From positions 1,984,001 through 2,048,000 of the forward strand of contig PCDL01000012.1 in NCBI GenBank assembly GCA_002778095.1: 64,000 nt of DNA. Direction: 5' to 3'. Positions 10,465-23,218 of this stretch are shown here, in pieces. The first letter of the stretch is position 1; every line of letters starts with the position of its first letter. The position numbers were made by a program, and so were the translations under genes. This DNA comes from Fragosphaeria purpurea (Eukaryota > Ascomycota > Sordariomycetes > Ophiostomatales > Ophiostomataceae). A model generated the notes under the pieces. That model saw only the letters and a list, made by a program, of their open reading frames with translations. It had not been told where the DNA came from and made no database searches.

Positions 10465-10996
10465 GCGGGCGAGGGAAGTGAGGGTTGAACGAGAAACGGA
10501 AAGGAAAAACAAGGGGGAAATCGACGGGGTTGTTCATACACAGCAGAGAATCGTGGCGATGGTGGACATTGGGAGGGCATGTACAAAATAGGAAAAGATA
10601 GGGCTTCAATTTCCACGATGTCTCTTGCATCACTCATAGCATAATTATTTCGGTACAAAAAATCTCACGTAACATTCAACGCTGATATACTGACAGTGCA
10701 AATCGTTACGCCTGGGTGCTGTATTAACCGCCTATCGATGCTTTGTACTTTGTAGCATGCCTTACAGGGTCCCACTTGCCCTCTTGCAGGACATATGCAA
10801 CGTTTGTTTCCTTTCTCTACGAGCCTGCCGAATACAACCGTTTTCTGTTGCTTCTTCTGCAGTGGTCCATCCCGTTCGGACGTTTCGCTTTTTTATATTC
10901 CCAGGATACCAGACAAAAAGCAGACAAAAAAAATAAAGACACAAAAAAAAAACACGCTCTTACCTTTTTTGCCTCCACGGGCAATCCATCTTCTGT
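10465..10996. other. Convergent intergenic region
   Basis: 3'-UTR space of 532 bp between mL58 and the F-box/zinc gene. It has A-rich tracts around 10920-10965; no gene or RNA is recognised. Confidence 0.4.
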
Positions 10997-12897
10997 TCAC
11001 TCTTCCGACGCCATCTCTTTCTGCGTGGGAATGGGCCGCCAGCACCAGCCGCACCAGCTGCGGACTTTGCCCGTCACTTCCCGGTCCAGGATGGCGCCCC
11101 GCACCAGCTCGTCCTCCCAGTCGTGGACGCACGCGCCCACACGCACCATTTTGACCCGCTTTCGCTTCACAACGCCGCCGATGCCCTCAATCTCGTGCCG
11201 GCTGTAGCCCGGACCGAGGGCGGGCGACGGCGTCCGCCGGTTGACCAAGGCCGCTGCCACCTCGGGCGAGTACAGCGGCGAGCCCACCGTCGTGGCCGAC
11301 TGCGTGGCCGGTGCGATCGGCACCGCCCACGGTGACGTTGCGGCCGCCCCGGCCACTGCTACCTGCAGGGACGATGTCGACGCCGATGCCGACGCCGAGC
11401 CAGAACCCGGAGCCGACGCCGCCGACGCCGCCAGCGAACTCAAGGATCTCGTCGACCCCGCCATAGACCCGACCGACGAGCCCAATCCCATGCCCTCCGC
11501 CTCACGGGCGTCTTCCGCATCACAGTCCGTTTCCTGCTCGCGCTCTTTGGCACAGCAGCAGTTCTCTTCACGCCCACAAATCACACCGCGGTCACCCTCA
11601 CCAATGCCCGTCCCCAGCCCGCCCAACACTTCGCCATATTGCGTACGCCATTTCCAAATGCTGCAACAGGATGTTAGCCTCCACAAAAAAATCAAAAAAC
11701 TTCATTACGTTTCTATATTGTTTTGATAAGAAACCTCAAAACAAAAGGATCACGGACGCTCTGTAATCGTAGTCGGCACCGCGGATGCTGCGACCGCACG
11801 GTTGGCACAGCCAGACACCTTCGCTTGCGCAGCAGCAGACGGCCCGTTGCACGAGGTCCGACTCGATGGGTGTACCGGGGGGTAGAGGGGGTCTCGCCAG
11901 AGAGACAAGCGGTGCCTTGAGGCAGCCGTCACACAGACGGCGATGTCGGTCACGGAGAACAATCGGAGCGGGCGGCTTGATGGCGCAGTTCTAGGCATGT
12001 GCGTGAGCTATAAGGTAGGTGTAACGATGGTCGGGGAAAGGATTGACGGCACAGCAACAACAACAAGAAAATAAAAATACGCACCCTGCAAACGACGGTG
12101 CCGCAGCGGCGGCACTCGGACACCATGTCGCGCGCACACTGGCCGGACTTGCCGTCGTAGTTCGTCCGGCCCTGCTCCTCCATGTAGAACCAGTTTCCGG
12201 CGCGGGCGCGGTAGCGCAGCGTTTCCTCGGCGTCGATGGGCAGGTCCTCGTTGCAGCAGCGGAGGGTCGACGCGAGCAGCGGCTTGCGGGACGGAAGGAG
12301 GGCGGCGCGGATCTGGCGGCACGTGCGCGACAGGCTGTCGAGGGTGTTGAGATCAATGAACGAAGCAATGGTGGCCGCGATCCTATACGATGGGACGGCA
12401 ATAGCAACGAGGCGGATCAGAGAAGGCCACGGTTAGTGATTCCCCAGAGGGGAACAATTGCCATGAAAACAACACGCGAAAAAACAAAGTGAACCAGACG
12501 AGTTCCAAGGACATGAAAACACTACAAAAACAGGGAAAAAAAAACACAAAAAACAACGGCCGCAGAACAAAGCAAAAAAGAACAAAAGAAAAAAAAAAAA
12601 GGGTGCATCTGCCTACGGATAGCATCCCAAAGCCTCCGTCATGGCGTTCCAATTCGGAACGTCCTTGACAGCGGACTCGCGAGCCTCCTCGACATCGGCG
12701 GACGGATGGGTTGTCGTTGTTGGCTGGTTCGTCCATCGTCGTGTCGACAGCGGTCCCGGCGGCGGCGAGGGAGGCGGCGTCGGGCGCATGTGGGCTTTGT
12801 CGAGGACGGCGGCGGTGCTGCTCCAGAGAAGCTTGCCGTGGGGGAGGCGTTGCGGCGCGTCGACGTCATCGTCGTCGAGATCGACAAAAAGGGCCAT
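10997..12897 (-). CDS. F-box-like protein with multiple CxxC zinc-type motifs (four exons)
   Basis: Exons 12897-12617, 12382-12085, 11990-11758 and 11660-10997 join in frame to 491 residues. Introns are 234, 94, 97 nt, with CTAAC-type branch points in the first and third. The join of exons 1 and 2 gives an F-box-like helix pair (WNAMTEALGCYPIAATIAS, then DLNTLDSLSRTCRQIRAALL). Exons 2-3 carry SECRRCGTVVCRNCAIK, LCDGCLK and a further Cys cluster ending WLCQPCG. Exon 4 begins with an aromatic block (IWKWRTQYGEVLGGLGTGIG) followed by CGREENCC, and near the end has WCGWCWRPIP. This arrangement matches a conserved but uncharacterised fungal family. The likely role is a substrate adaptor of an SCF ubiquitin ligase with zinc-stabilised folds; that is inference. 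The start ATG is followed by an acidic stretch (DLDDDDVD). Confidence 0.8.
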
Positions 12898-15800
12898 GGT
12901 AAGTAACGGGCGGCCAATTCGTTTAAAATAGTTGTCCGAACGGTTGTAGATGTTAAAAAAGGAACGAAAGGAAAGAAATCCAAAGATCAAAAAGGGCTTC
13001 GCATTGGTGATGCCCAAGACGGCGTCAACGGCAACGCTCTGGACTCAAATGGGTCCGGAGGGAGAAAGAGGGAAGAAAAGGGATCGGAGGCCGGGATAAA
13101 GACAACCATTGAAGACGAGGGCCTGTAAAAAAGGATGATGCGTGAGGAGAAGAAGATCGAGAAAAAGAAAGAGATCGAGAAAGAAAAGACGGAAAGACGA
13201 GCACGTTACAAGAAATCGACGAGATAACTAGAAAAGGGGGACGAGGATGGAAGGGAGGGAGGAGCGGAGGAGGAGGCGGTGTCCCAACGGTCGGCCGTCG
13301 TTTGCGCCTGCCCTGCTGCCCGGTCGCGTCTTCGTGGCCTTGGTTGCTTGCTCTTTTGGGGAAGGTGGGGTGGATTTGGACGCAGTGCGATAGTACGAAG
13401 TACAGTAGGCCGCTGGGAAATCGATGCGGGTCGAGGCTTCCCTCTGCAGGAAAGCTCCACCGAATGTGGACGAAGCCAGTCTGCCATATTGCATCACTGT
13501 CGACGGCATGTGACCGTGCCAACTTAGCTAGAAGGCAGATTGTTAGTTGCTCTAGCAGCAAAGGAAGCTACAGCGGTACGCTTCAGTGGATGCCATTGCG
13601 CATGCCCCTCTGGACGTGCTGTACTTCGTCGTCTATGGCTACTCCAGGTGTATTACTTCATCGACAGAAAGTGGTCGTCCAGCATTTACGCGGCATGGAT
13701 AAAATCCTTGAATGGGGTTTTCCATCCCGTTTCCTCTGCTGTGCCCACGTCTCTCTCGCTACTGACGAACAGATATTACACTTCTGACGGGTCGAGTGTC
13801 GCGGACAACGAATCAGTAACAGACGTGTTAGTCAAAGGTTGTCCACTGCAGCGTTGTCCACAGTCCGTCCGGCCCAGCGGTTCTTTCATTGGCGGTTGGC
13901 ATATGCAAGTGTCTGTGAGAGAAGGGCAGATTATATTAGTCGCATAACGTGCGTGTGACTGTGGCGGCCGCTGACTTGCAGGTTCACAATATCAGAGTAG
14001 CTGCTCCGCATCCGTATATCTCCATGCGTGAAGTCGTTCTTCCGGGAACCCCACGCCGCCCACGTCTCCCTGCGTTTGTATGTTTCTCTTCAGTTCCCTT
14101 CTTTTTTGCATGATTCAGACCGTCTCTCTTCCCCGTTGTCTCCACGGCCGGCCGGCTGCACGATCACGGCGAACAGAAAGGCCTTTGGGGGGGACACGCA
14201 CGCATCGGCACCACGATCGCAAGACACGGCCGGATGCAGCAGCCGAACGGGAGCTACGAAGCCGACTTTGGCTGGCGACGAAGGACAACGCCATGGGCCA
14301 TGCTCACAATGTGCCGCGGTTGGGGCAAGACGACAAGCCATTGGCACCACGGTGGACGAGGTCGACAAACGATGGCCGCTTCGAATGGCTTCCTCCCGTC
14401 TGACTTGCAATCCATATCCTCGCCCGCGGTTCTCTCCGTTGTCGAACGCTCTCTGTTCGTCGAGAAACCTCCCCCAGCCAGCCTTCGCAGCTCCGTATCC
14501 GGCCTAGCGGAGTGCCAGCGTTCTTCGCTCGTGTCTCTGCCCCACCAGACAGCATTTTATTAGCGAAAAAGTAAACCCGCCGGTTTCGGCCATAGCTTCG
14601 TGAAGGACAAAGTTGATAGTTTTCTTTCTTTTTCTTTTTTTCACCCCTTCTTTTCTTTTTTTCCCTCCGTCCATCTTTCCCGACTGTCCCATTTGCCTCC
14701 ACAAAACCAGGAACCTCGTCGTCGCCGGCACATTCCACACTTCGGGTAGATTATCGTACCTCGTTAGTGTTGGTGCTGGCGTTGGTCGGGGCCCACGAAG
14801 TGGTTCCAATGCGCCGGTCACGGACGGAGCCTGGAGACTGCTTCGTGTGTAGGCGATGATGTGTTGTTCTGTACGTTGACAGAAGGCAAAGCCGACGGCA
14901 AGCACGGAAGACGAGGCATGCTCGGCCAGCTGCCTGAACTCCGAGACCTGCGGTTTGATGCAATTAGGCGAACAGGGCTGATTCACGCTTTGAGACATGA
15001 CGGGGGGGGGAAGGAACGCAACAAGAACACGGTCCCGCAGCCCGTTCCCGCCGTCGTGTCTCAAAACCATCAACCCACGCCCGCCCGTCATAAATGCCTC
15101 TACGCACAACAAAAAAAAAACCACAAGTCATGCCGTCGGCAAATTTTCACGGCCGTTCCTTCCAGTTCTTATTTTGTTTTCTGTGACGTCCCCCTTTTCC
15201 TTCCCATTCTGCGCATGCTCCTTCCGTTTGCAAAAATTCTTGCCAGCCCCGTGATCGTTGGGCCGTGCGGCTTATCGCAATCGGCCTAGCTCTCAGCGCA
15301 GCTGCCGTGGGGGTACCACAGCTTCTGTCCGTCGGTGAGCGAGGAACCGTACGGCCAAATAATACGTAGTATGGATGGGTCGCACAACGCGCCGCTGAAC
15401 ACTCTGCGGCATCCTTCCAGATCGTGCGACGGGGTTTGGACTGGCTTCGATGTGGGCAACGAAGAACACCGTATTAATAATCGTCATTTCCATAACAATG
15501 GCTAAACAGGACAAAAATGCTCTCTTTGAACAGCAGTCGCCACCCACGCCGCGCATAGCTCCTTCCCATGCTGTCATACCCTCACTGCAGGCCCCACTCG
15601 CAGCTTGCAGCAGCTGTGACTGCTGCTGCTCTGCGTTCCTATCTCTGTGGCGCCTTCCGTTCTCGTACTTTCGTACACAAACGGCGTTGTTTGTTCCCCG
15701 TAGAACGCAACTGCGCTGCAAAAAAAAGCACGTACCATTCCTTCCCTTCACCGACACAATCCACCGGGTGGGCTCTTTCCGTAACCGTCCATTGCCCTCC

Positions 15801-16912
15801 ATCGCGGGTCCCCACGGGCAAATGTCGCCAGGGCTGGCAATAGCGCCGTGCCGACCGGGGGAGGATCTGCCTGCCTGCCGAACAGCTAAAAGTAGTCATC
15901 GCACGAAAGCTGAATACAATAGAAGAAAACATGCTATATAAGAACGACATCATTTGCTGCCGCTAAACCTAGCTTACGTATTGTGGATGGTCGCGGTGGC
16001 ATTACTAGCACTCCTGCGCTTTATTTTGTATCAAACTTCTTTTCGCTCTCTCTCTCTCTCTTCACTCTATCCTCGCCTCAAATCCGAAAACGTCGCGTTT
16101 TTTTCTCTTCTCACGCCAATTCACAGCCACCAGCATTCTCCCTCTTTCTCTCTTTCTTTCTCTCTACTTCCGGTGTGCTCTCCTCGGACCATCCCGCCGA
16201 CCAGCTTAATCCCCAGCGACGTCGGCCTTTCCTAGGACTTTTTTTTCCTTTTCTTCCTTTGACATCGAACAGCCCAGACAACCGACTTATCATACGGCAT
16301 CCGATCTTTTCACTGGATTTTGTTTCTCGCGACTCTGTTCTCTCTCCTTGTCCTCGCTCATATCTTCACTGGTTTTGACTGCTTATCGACGTTGGTCTCT
16401 CCCTAGACGTGCTATCGCCAACCTGCATCTGTTCACCGCCTCGCTGTCAATGACGGCTGCGACCTTGTCTGCTTGATCTGCTCCAAACGAACTGCGGCGT
16501 CGTCATATACGAAACGACCGGCCATTGTTTGAGGCAATCAACTCGAACCCGTTTGTTTGCCTTTTTGACTGTACCCTTGCTCCGGCTGTCATTTTGCCTC
16601 CTATTGTTTTTTTGTTTTTTTTTTCTGTGGTCGTGTGACCGCTTTGCCCTGGTCACCGCCCTCCTCGTCCGCCTCGTTTGACCGGTTGCCTTTGATCTAG
16701 GTAAGGCTCTGTTTGGCACTATTTGAGCGTGCCTGTGCCGTTTTCTCCTTGCTCTCTCTTTACCTTGCTTGCTTTACGTCCGATTGATCTGACCGTTTCA
16801 CCTTTGACCTCCCTGGGTTTTTCGTCGTCCCTCTTTTCCTATTGCCCTTGTGCTAATCCCTCCCCAGGTTGTGTTGTCTTTTTCTCGTCTGTTCTGTTTC
16901 ACAACCACAAAC
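12898..16912. promoter_or_regulatory. 4-kb gene-free divergent region upstream of trehalase
   Basis: It separates the F-box/zinc gene start from the trehalase start. From about 12960 to 13270 the plus strand is purine-rich, i.e. pyrimidine-rich in the sense of the minus gene, as in fungal 5' leaders. From about 16030 to 16340 it is CT-rich on the plus strand, fitting the trehalase leader. Open frames inside (up to ~180 codons) have no domain-like features and mutually overlap on both strands. Long regulated leaders are common for stress-controlled genes, but I could not identify a specific binding site with confidence. Confidence 0.45.
16701..16867 (+). other. Probable 5'-UTR intron of the trehalase gene
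   Basis: GTAAGG donor at 16701 directly after TCTAG, a GCTAAT branch-like site near 16853 and a CCCCAG acceptor ending at 16867, 45 nt before the start codon. 167 nt. Inferred from splice consensus only. Confidence 0.5.
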
Positions 16913-19197
16913 ATGTCGTCCCTTGGGCGGGCCCGAACCCGTGGGTCGTCCGACGACTACAACGTCTTTGAGGACGCCAAAACCTACTACACGTCCGAGG
17001 AGCGCCACCGAAACGCCCGTGCCGGCGCCCGCACGCGCACCTTCTCCCAAAACAGCTTGCAGAAGCAGTTTGCCCGGCTGGGCCTCAAGGAGCCCTTTCG
17101 GCGCGGCAGCCACGACGAGGCCAGCACGCTGCACTCGCGGCGGTTCCTGATCGACGTCGACAGCACGCTCGAAAACCTGCGGAGCCAGGAGGACACCGAC
17201 AACGATTTCCAAATCACCATCGAAGACACGGGACCCAAGGTGTTCACCCTGCGCACCGCCGCGTCCAACGGCCTGAACCGCTTCGACATCCGCGGCACCT
17301 ACATGCTGTCCAACCTGATGCAGGAGCTCACGCTGGCCAAGGAGTACGGCCGCCGCCAAATCGTGCTGGACGAGGCCCGTCTGAACGAAAATCCGGTCAA
17401 CCGCCTCTCCCGCATGATCCGCGACCAGTTTTGGGAGAACTTGACGCGCCGGATCGACGCCTCTAGCATCGAGGTGGCCGCCCTCGACCCGAAGGACTGG
17501 ACGGACGACCCGCGGCCGCGCATTTACGTGCCCCCCGGCGCCCCAGAGCAGTTTGCGTACTACACCACCCTGGCCAAGGAACGGCCCGAGATCCGCCTGG
17601 ACGTACAGCTTCTTCCCAAGACGGTGACCCCGGAGGTCCTGCGCGACCTGAGCGACAAGCCCGGCCTGCTGGCCGTGGCCATGGAGGAGGTGGAGGACCC
17701 GGCCACCGGCGAGAAGACGCTGCGAGGGCTGCCTTTTGTCGTGCCCGGCGGCCGCTTCAACGAGCTGTACGGCTGGGACAGCTACATGGAGTCGCTCGGG
17801 CTGTTGATCCACAACAAGGTGCATCTGGCCAAGAGCATGGTGCAAAACTTTTGTTTCTGCATCCGCCACTACGGCAAGATCCTCAACGCCACGCGCTCGT
17901 ACTACCTGTGCCGGTCGCAGCCGCCATTTTTGACGGACATGGCGCTCCGCGTCTACGACCGCATACGGGACGAGCCGGATGCCAACGAGTTTCTACGAAC
18001 GGCGATCCTGGCCGCCATCAAGGAATACTACACCGTGTGGATGGCCGAGCCGCGCCTGGACCCCGTGACGGGCCTGTCGCGCTACCGGCCCGAGGGCCGG
18101 GGCGTGCCGCCCGAGACGGAGGCGACGCACTTTGTGCACATCCTGGAGCCGTACGCCGAGAAGCACGGCATGACGTTTGCCGAGTTTGTGGCCGCGTACA
18201 ACTACGGCAAGGTGCACGAGCCCGAGCTGGACGAGTACTTCTTGCACGACCGCGCCGTGCGCGAGTCGGGCCACGACACGTCGTACCGCCTCGAGCGGGT
18301 GTGCGCCAACCTGGCCACGATCGACCTCAACTCGCTGCTGTTCAAGTACGAGCTCGACATTGCGCGGACGATCCGCAACGTCTTTGGCGACCGGCTGGTC
18401 GTGCCCGCCGAGTATTGCGCGGGCCCCGGCATGACGCCGGGCCAGGTCGAGACGTCGGCACAGTGGGACCGGCGGTCCAAGCGCCGCAAGCTGGCCATGG
18501 ACAAGTACCTGTGGAACGAGAAGGAGGGCATGTATTTCGACTACGACACGGTCAAGAAGCAGCAGTGCACGTACGAGAGCTGCACGACGTTCTGGGCCAT
18601 GTGGGCCGGCGTGGCCAGCCCCAAGCAGGCGGCGGCCATGGTGGCCAAGGCGCTGCCCAAGTTCGAGGCGCTCGGCGGCCTGCTCTCGGGCACGGAGGAG
18701 TCGCGGGGCCCCGTCTCGCTGGAGCGGCCCAACCGCCAGTGGGACTACCCCTACGGCTGGGCGCCGCAGCAGATGCTGGCGTGGACGGGCCTGTACCGCT
18801 ACAGCTACGTCGAGGAGGCGGAGCGGCTGGCCTACAAGTGGCTGTACATGATCCTCAAGGCGTTTTACGACTTCAACGGCGTGGTGGTGGAAAAGTACGA
18901 CGTGACGCAGCCCGTCGACCCGCACCGCGTGGACGCCGAGTACGGCAACCAGGGGTTGGATTTCAAGGGCGTGGCCAAGGAGGGGTAAGTTTTTTTTTTT
19001 TTTTTTTTTTTGGATCTGTTGTATTCTGTCCTTCATACTCACTTTGCAGATTCGGTTGGGTCAATGCCAGCTACGTGTACGGCCTGCAGATCATCCGGTC
19101 GCACGCCCGCACGGCGCTGGGGACGATGACGCCGTGGGACGCGTTCATGGCGGCAGTGGAGAACGAAAAGGAAAAGACGTTGGCGGCGATGGAATAG
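16913..19197 (+). CDS. NTH1: Neutral trehalase (GH37)
   Basis: Exons 16913-18984 and 19050-19197 give 739 residues, the usual length for fungal neutral trehalase (alpha,alpha-trehalose to two glucose, cytosolic). Both GH37 signatures are present: PGGRFNELYGWDSY at 278-291 and QWDYPYGWAP at 609-618. The N-terminal regulatory part shows the calcium-binding loop DTDNDFQITIED at about 94-105 and basic-Ser sites such as RRGS at 63-66 and RTFSQNS, of the kind phosphorylated by PKA in yeast Nth1 before 14-3-3 binding. The start at ATG 16913 (MSSLGRARTRG) fits the family; the frame extends upstream only through non-conserved sequence. The 65-nt intron carries a run of 22 T; after splicing EGFGWVNASYVYG is restored, so the second exon supplies the conserved C-terminus. 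It lies in tandem with isocitrate lyase. Confidence 0.97.
18990..19011 (+). repeat. Poly(T) run in the trehalase intron
   Basis: Twenty-two consecutive T residues, starting within the GTAAGT donor and filling a third of the intron. Likely length-polymorphic. Confidence 0.9.
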
Positions 19198-21493
19198 ACC
19201 GGACGAGTGTGCGGCACAGCCCGGTCGTAGCACGGGTCCCGAACGCTGAGAGATAGGTGAACCACATCGAAAACAGCTAGACGGGGGGGTGAAAGGGGCA
19301 GAGGAAGGAAGGAAATCGGGTACAAGATCTACTGTGACTCATTTTTTTCTAAATCCGGCGTACCGGGGAATGCGTGGGATATACCTTTTTTTTTGGTCCA
19401 TTTGTGTCTTGTCATATGGCATTATTATCTGTGGTGTACTCTCATAGATAGATTGGACAATGAAACGTTTGCAATGTGACAGGTGTTCTTGTTGCGGACA
19501 AAGGGTATATATACAGATATACATAGAGCACTCGACGAACAGTAAAATAGATTTATCAAAAAGGGACAAACTTTAAAGTTCAACAAAGTGTTGCGTACTT
19601 CTTTTTGCTCTGACAATAAATTGGCACGTAGCAACCTCGCCCGAGAACCGACTTAGGCGCTTGTTGATCTCGATCTACGACACGGCAAAGCACCGATACC
19701 CTTCGAAGGAGAAACACGGCGCCGTCGCCTGCGTGATTCCTGCCGGTCACTACCGTCGATTGTGACCTTGGCACGAACCAAGACGGGGACAACAAAGCTA
19801 TGGCCACACGTATGTACCGAGCTTGGGAGAGCCGAAACAAGCAACCGCCCAGTCGTATACACAAGGAAAATAAAGTAACGAGTGCGGCAAGGCACAACAA
19901 CCGAGGTCCGGGGCTACTTGGAGCTCCCCCAAAAAAGGTATGGCAGCCGGGAAAAACACAAGTCAATTCCATTGGAGTTATGGCCCCCCAGGGAACTCCG
20001 GCTGCTGATCGAGAGATACGAGAATACAGAAACACGCAAAAGAAAAGCAGCAACAAGAGAACATGCGAGGCACAAACCCGCTTGGTGCGTGTTCGTTTGC
20101 AGAAGAACAAGCCCATGTCTGTCACGTTTTCACATGCTTTGAAGCGGGCATGGAGCACGGAGCAAATGCTCGCTTACCTGCATATCTACGGTAATATGCA
20201 CGTACACCCCATATCGGGAGAAGGGAAGCCAGGGAAGTTCGTGTTGTTTGGGGCAGCCAGCCCAACCCGTATGTACTTCTTCGTCCTGGATGAATCGCCA
20301 ATTGGATACCCCGTTGCCATTCCACGCTTTATCGCCGTTTCCTTCCTGCCAGCCGGGGGACCTCACGGGCTCGCGGGCTGGGCGCCCAACGAAAGAATGC
20401 CGGGACGGGGGGAGCCGTCTCGTTGCCCTGTTGTCCGTTCTATCAAGCTAAAAATCACGTAGCAAAGCTCTACGCAATCAATTGATGTCCAAAATGGTGA
20501 TGATACGCGCAACGGAGCCGAAAGGTGACTCTCGGTGCTGATGCTGGTTTTGCTGGGGTCGTTCGGCCCCGGTACGGCTACGCTCGGTGGGGGCTGACGG
20601 AGGAAAGTCCTTGTACGTACGTGACTGTTCTGTGCAATGCCGAACTCCCAGGGCTGATTGTGTAAGTTGATTGGCTGGACGGAGGGCCTTGGCCGGCTTA
20701 ACGCCTCCCCCTCCCCAAAAGACGTGACGAAACCACCCAAGACAAAGAAAGGGGTGGCAAAAAGGAAGTACGAATTAGCAGTGAGGAAGCAAAGCAAGGT
20801 TCATGCCAATGGATGGTTTATTACGGCGTACGTCTTCTGTCCCCACAACATTGTTCCCCATAACCGGCCGGTCAAGCGGCTCTCCCGAGGAAGACGAGGT
20901 TCGGCCGTGTTTGTCGATTTCCGTACGTTCCCATCTGTTGTGTATTGTACCGAATCCATTGCCTCCTCGGGTACCGTGTACGTTGGCTTGTAGGGAGCCA
21001 AGGGATGACCCAATCTACAAAAAAGAGAAACGGAAAAGAGGGCAACCCGTTCTGCGGAGAATCACGGGTTGGTTCGGTTTCTTGTTGGCTTTTTCCAGAG
21101 ACGGCGTTTTCTGAAGAGTCATACTGTTGGGAGGAAGAGGCGTTCTCTTTTTTTTGGCTTTCTTTTCGGGTAGCCGAACATGTGATGGGTGGTGGTCTAG
21201 AAGGGGGGTGGGTGTCTGAGTCGAGGGAGAAGACGCCACTGGCTGGTTGTCAGCAGAACGAGGACCGAATTGTAAAAAAAGAAAAAAATGCCCTTGTTGC
21301 TTTTTATATATGTACTTTCTCTCCTGCCCTGCCCTTTTTCTTTTCTGTTTCATTTTGTGCAGTTTTGCTGCGTCTGGTGGACGTTTTTATTTCTATTTTT
21401 TTGACTTGTTTTCCTTCCCTTTCATTTACCTATTCATTGATCCGTTGTCTTCTTTTTGGTGACGTTCAATATTCGAACCTCCCCCGACTCACC
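19198..21493. promoter_or_regulatory. 2.3-kb intergenic region upstream of isocitrate lyase
   Basis: It contains the trehalase 3'-UTR and the isocitrate lyase promoter and leader; from ~21290 to 21470 it is T-rich, as expected for a 5' leader. A 220-codon open frame at 19800-20462 on the plus strand has no recognisable domain, starts in AT-rich non-coding-like DNA and is not counted as a gene. Confidence 0.4.
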
Positions 21494-23218
21494 ATGGCTT
21501 CCAACAACATGCTCAGCCCGCCCATCGACGCCGCCGCCGAGGACCGCCGCTTCGCCGACGAGGTCGCCCAGGTCGAGGCCTGGTGGCGCGAGCCGCGCTG
21601 GCGCCACACCCGCCGGCCCTTCACCGCCGAGCAGATCGTCAGCAAGCGCGGCACCCTCCCCATCGCCTACCCGAGCAACGCCCAGGCGAAGAAACTGTGG
21701 GCGCTGCTCGAGCGGCGCTTCGCCGCCCGCGACGCCAGCTACACCTACGGCTGCCTCGAGCCCACCATGCTCACCCAAATGGCCCCCTTCCTCGACACCG
21801 TCTACGTCTCCGGCTGGCAGTCCTCCTCCACGGCCTCCTCCACCGACGAGCCGGGCCCGGACCTCGCCGACTACCCCTACACGACCGTGCCCAACAAGGT
21901 CGGCCACCTCTTCCAGGCCCAGCTGTTCCACGACCGCAAGCAGCGCCACGAGCGCCTCGCCACCCCGGCCGCCCAGCGCGCCACCGCCGCCGCCGCCTGC
22001 CCCGCCGTCGACTACCTCCGCCCCATTGTCGCCGACGCCGACACGGGCCACGGCGGCCTCACGGCCGTCATGAAGCTCACCAAGCTCTTTGTCGAAAAGG
22101 GCGCCGCCGGCATCCACATCGAGGACCAGGCGCCCGGCACCAAGAAGTGCGGCCACATGGCCGGCAAGGTGCTCGTCCCCACGAGCGAGCACATCAACCG
22201 CCTCGTCGCCATCCGCGCCCAGGCCGACATCATGGGCGTCGACCTGCTGGCCATTGCGCGCACCGACGCCGAGGCCGCCACCCTGCTCTCGAGCAACATC
22301 GACCCGCGCGACCACGCCTACATCCTCGGCAGCACCAACCCCGCGCTGCCGCCCTACGTCGAGGTGCTGGCCGCCGCCGAGCGCGCGGGCCACACGGGCG
22401 CCGCGCTACAGGCCGTCGAGGACCGCTGGCTGGCCGACGCCGGGCTCAAGCGCTTCGACGAGGTCGTCGTCGACGCCCTGCGGAAACAGCACCCCCCGCA
22501 GCCCGCGGCCGCGGCGGTCGACCGCTACCTGGCCGCCAGCAAGGGCAAGAGCCTCGACGAGGCGCGCGCCGCCGCCCGCGCCGTGCTGGGCGCCGCCGCC
22601 GCCGACGCGCTGCACTTTGACTGGGACGCCCCGCGCACGCGCGAGGGCTTCTACCGCCTGCAGGGCGGCTGCGCCTGCGGCATCGCGCGCGCCATCGCGT
22701 ACGCGCCGTACTGCGACGCCATCTGGATGGAGAGCAAGCTGCCGGACTACGAGCAGGCGGCGGCCTTTGCCCAGGGCGTGCACGCGGTGTATCCGGAGCA
22801 AAAGTGGGTTTCGTCTGTTGTTGTTGATTTATTTCCCATTTACACATGCTAACGGCGTAGACTCGCCTACAATCTCTCGCCCTCGTTCAACTGGAAGACG
22901 GCCATGCCGCGCGCCGAGCAGGAGACGTACATCCGGCGGCTGGCGCAGCTGGGCTACTGCTGGCAGTTCATCACGCTGGCGGGCCTGCACACGACCGCGC
23001 TCGTCAGCCACCAGTTTGCGCGCGCCTATGCCCAGCAGGGCATGCGCGCGTACGGCGAGCTGGTCCAGGAGCCCGAGATGGCCGAGGGCGTCGACGTGGT
23101 CAAGCACCAGAAGTGGAGCGGCGCCGCGTACGTCGACGAGCTGCAAAAGATGGTCACGGGCGGCATCAGCAGCACGGCGGCCATGGGCAAGGGCGTGACG
23201 GAAGACCAATTTCATTAG
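21494..23218 (+). CDS. ICL1: Isocitrate lyase
   Basis: Exons 21494-22803 and 22861-23218, 555 residues, matching eukaryotic isocitrate lyases. The enzyme splits isocitrate to glyoxylate and succinate, the first step of the glyoxylate bypass. The active-site motif KKCGH is at 217-221, embedded in GTKKCGHMAGKVLVP. The substrate/metal-binding region DADTGHGG and the AIARTDAEAA segment are intact, as are SPSFNWK and the C-terminal QKWSGAAYVDEL block, which comes from exon 2. The 57-nt intron has a GTGGGT donor and GCTAAC branch. The C-terminus is EDQFH, so there is no C-terminal PTS1; an internal ESKLPDY occurs, as in some peroxisomal fungal forms. Methylisocitrate lyase is the main alternative but usually has a mitochondrial presequence, absent here. 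Confidence 0.96.

Noticed and set aside
19800..20462. 220-codon plus-strand open frame
   Set aside because: No recognisable motif, AT-richer composition than the real genes and no splice context; probably chance. RNA evidence could overturn this.
21494..23218. Methylisocitrate lyase instead of isocitrate lyase
   Set aside because: Both share KKCGH, but there is no mitochondrial presequence and the length and C-terminal blocks fit isocitrate lyase better.
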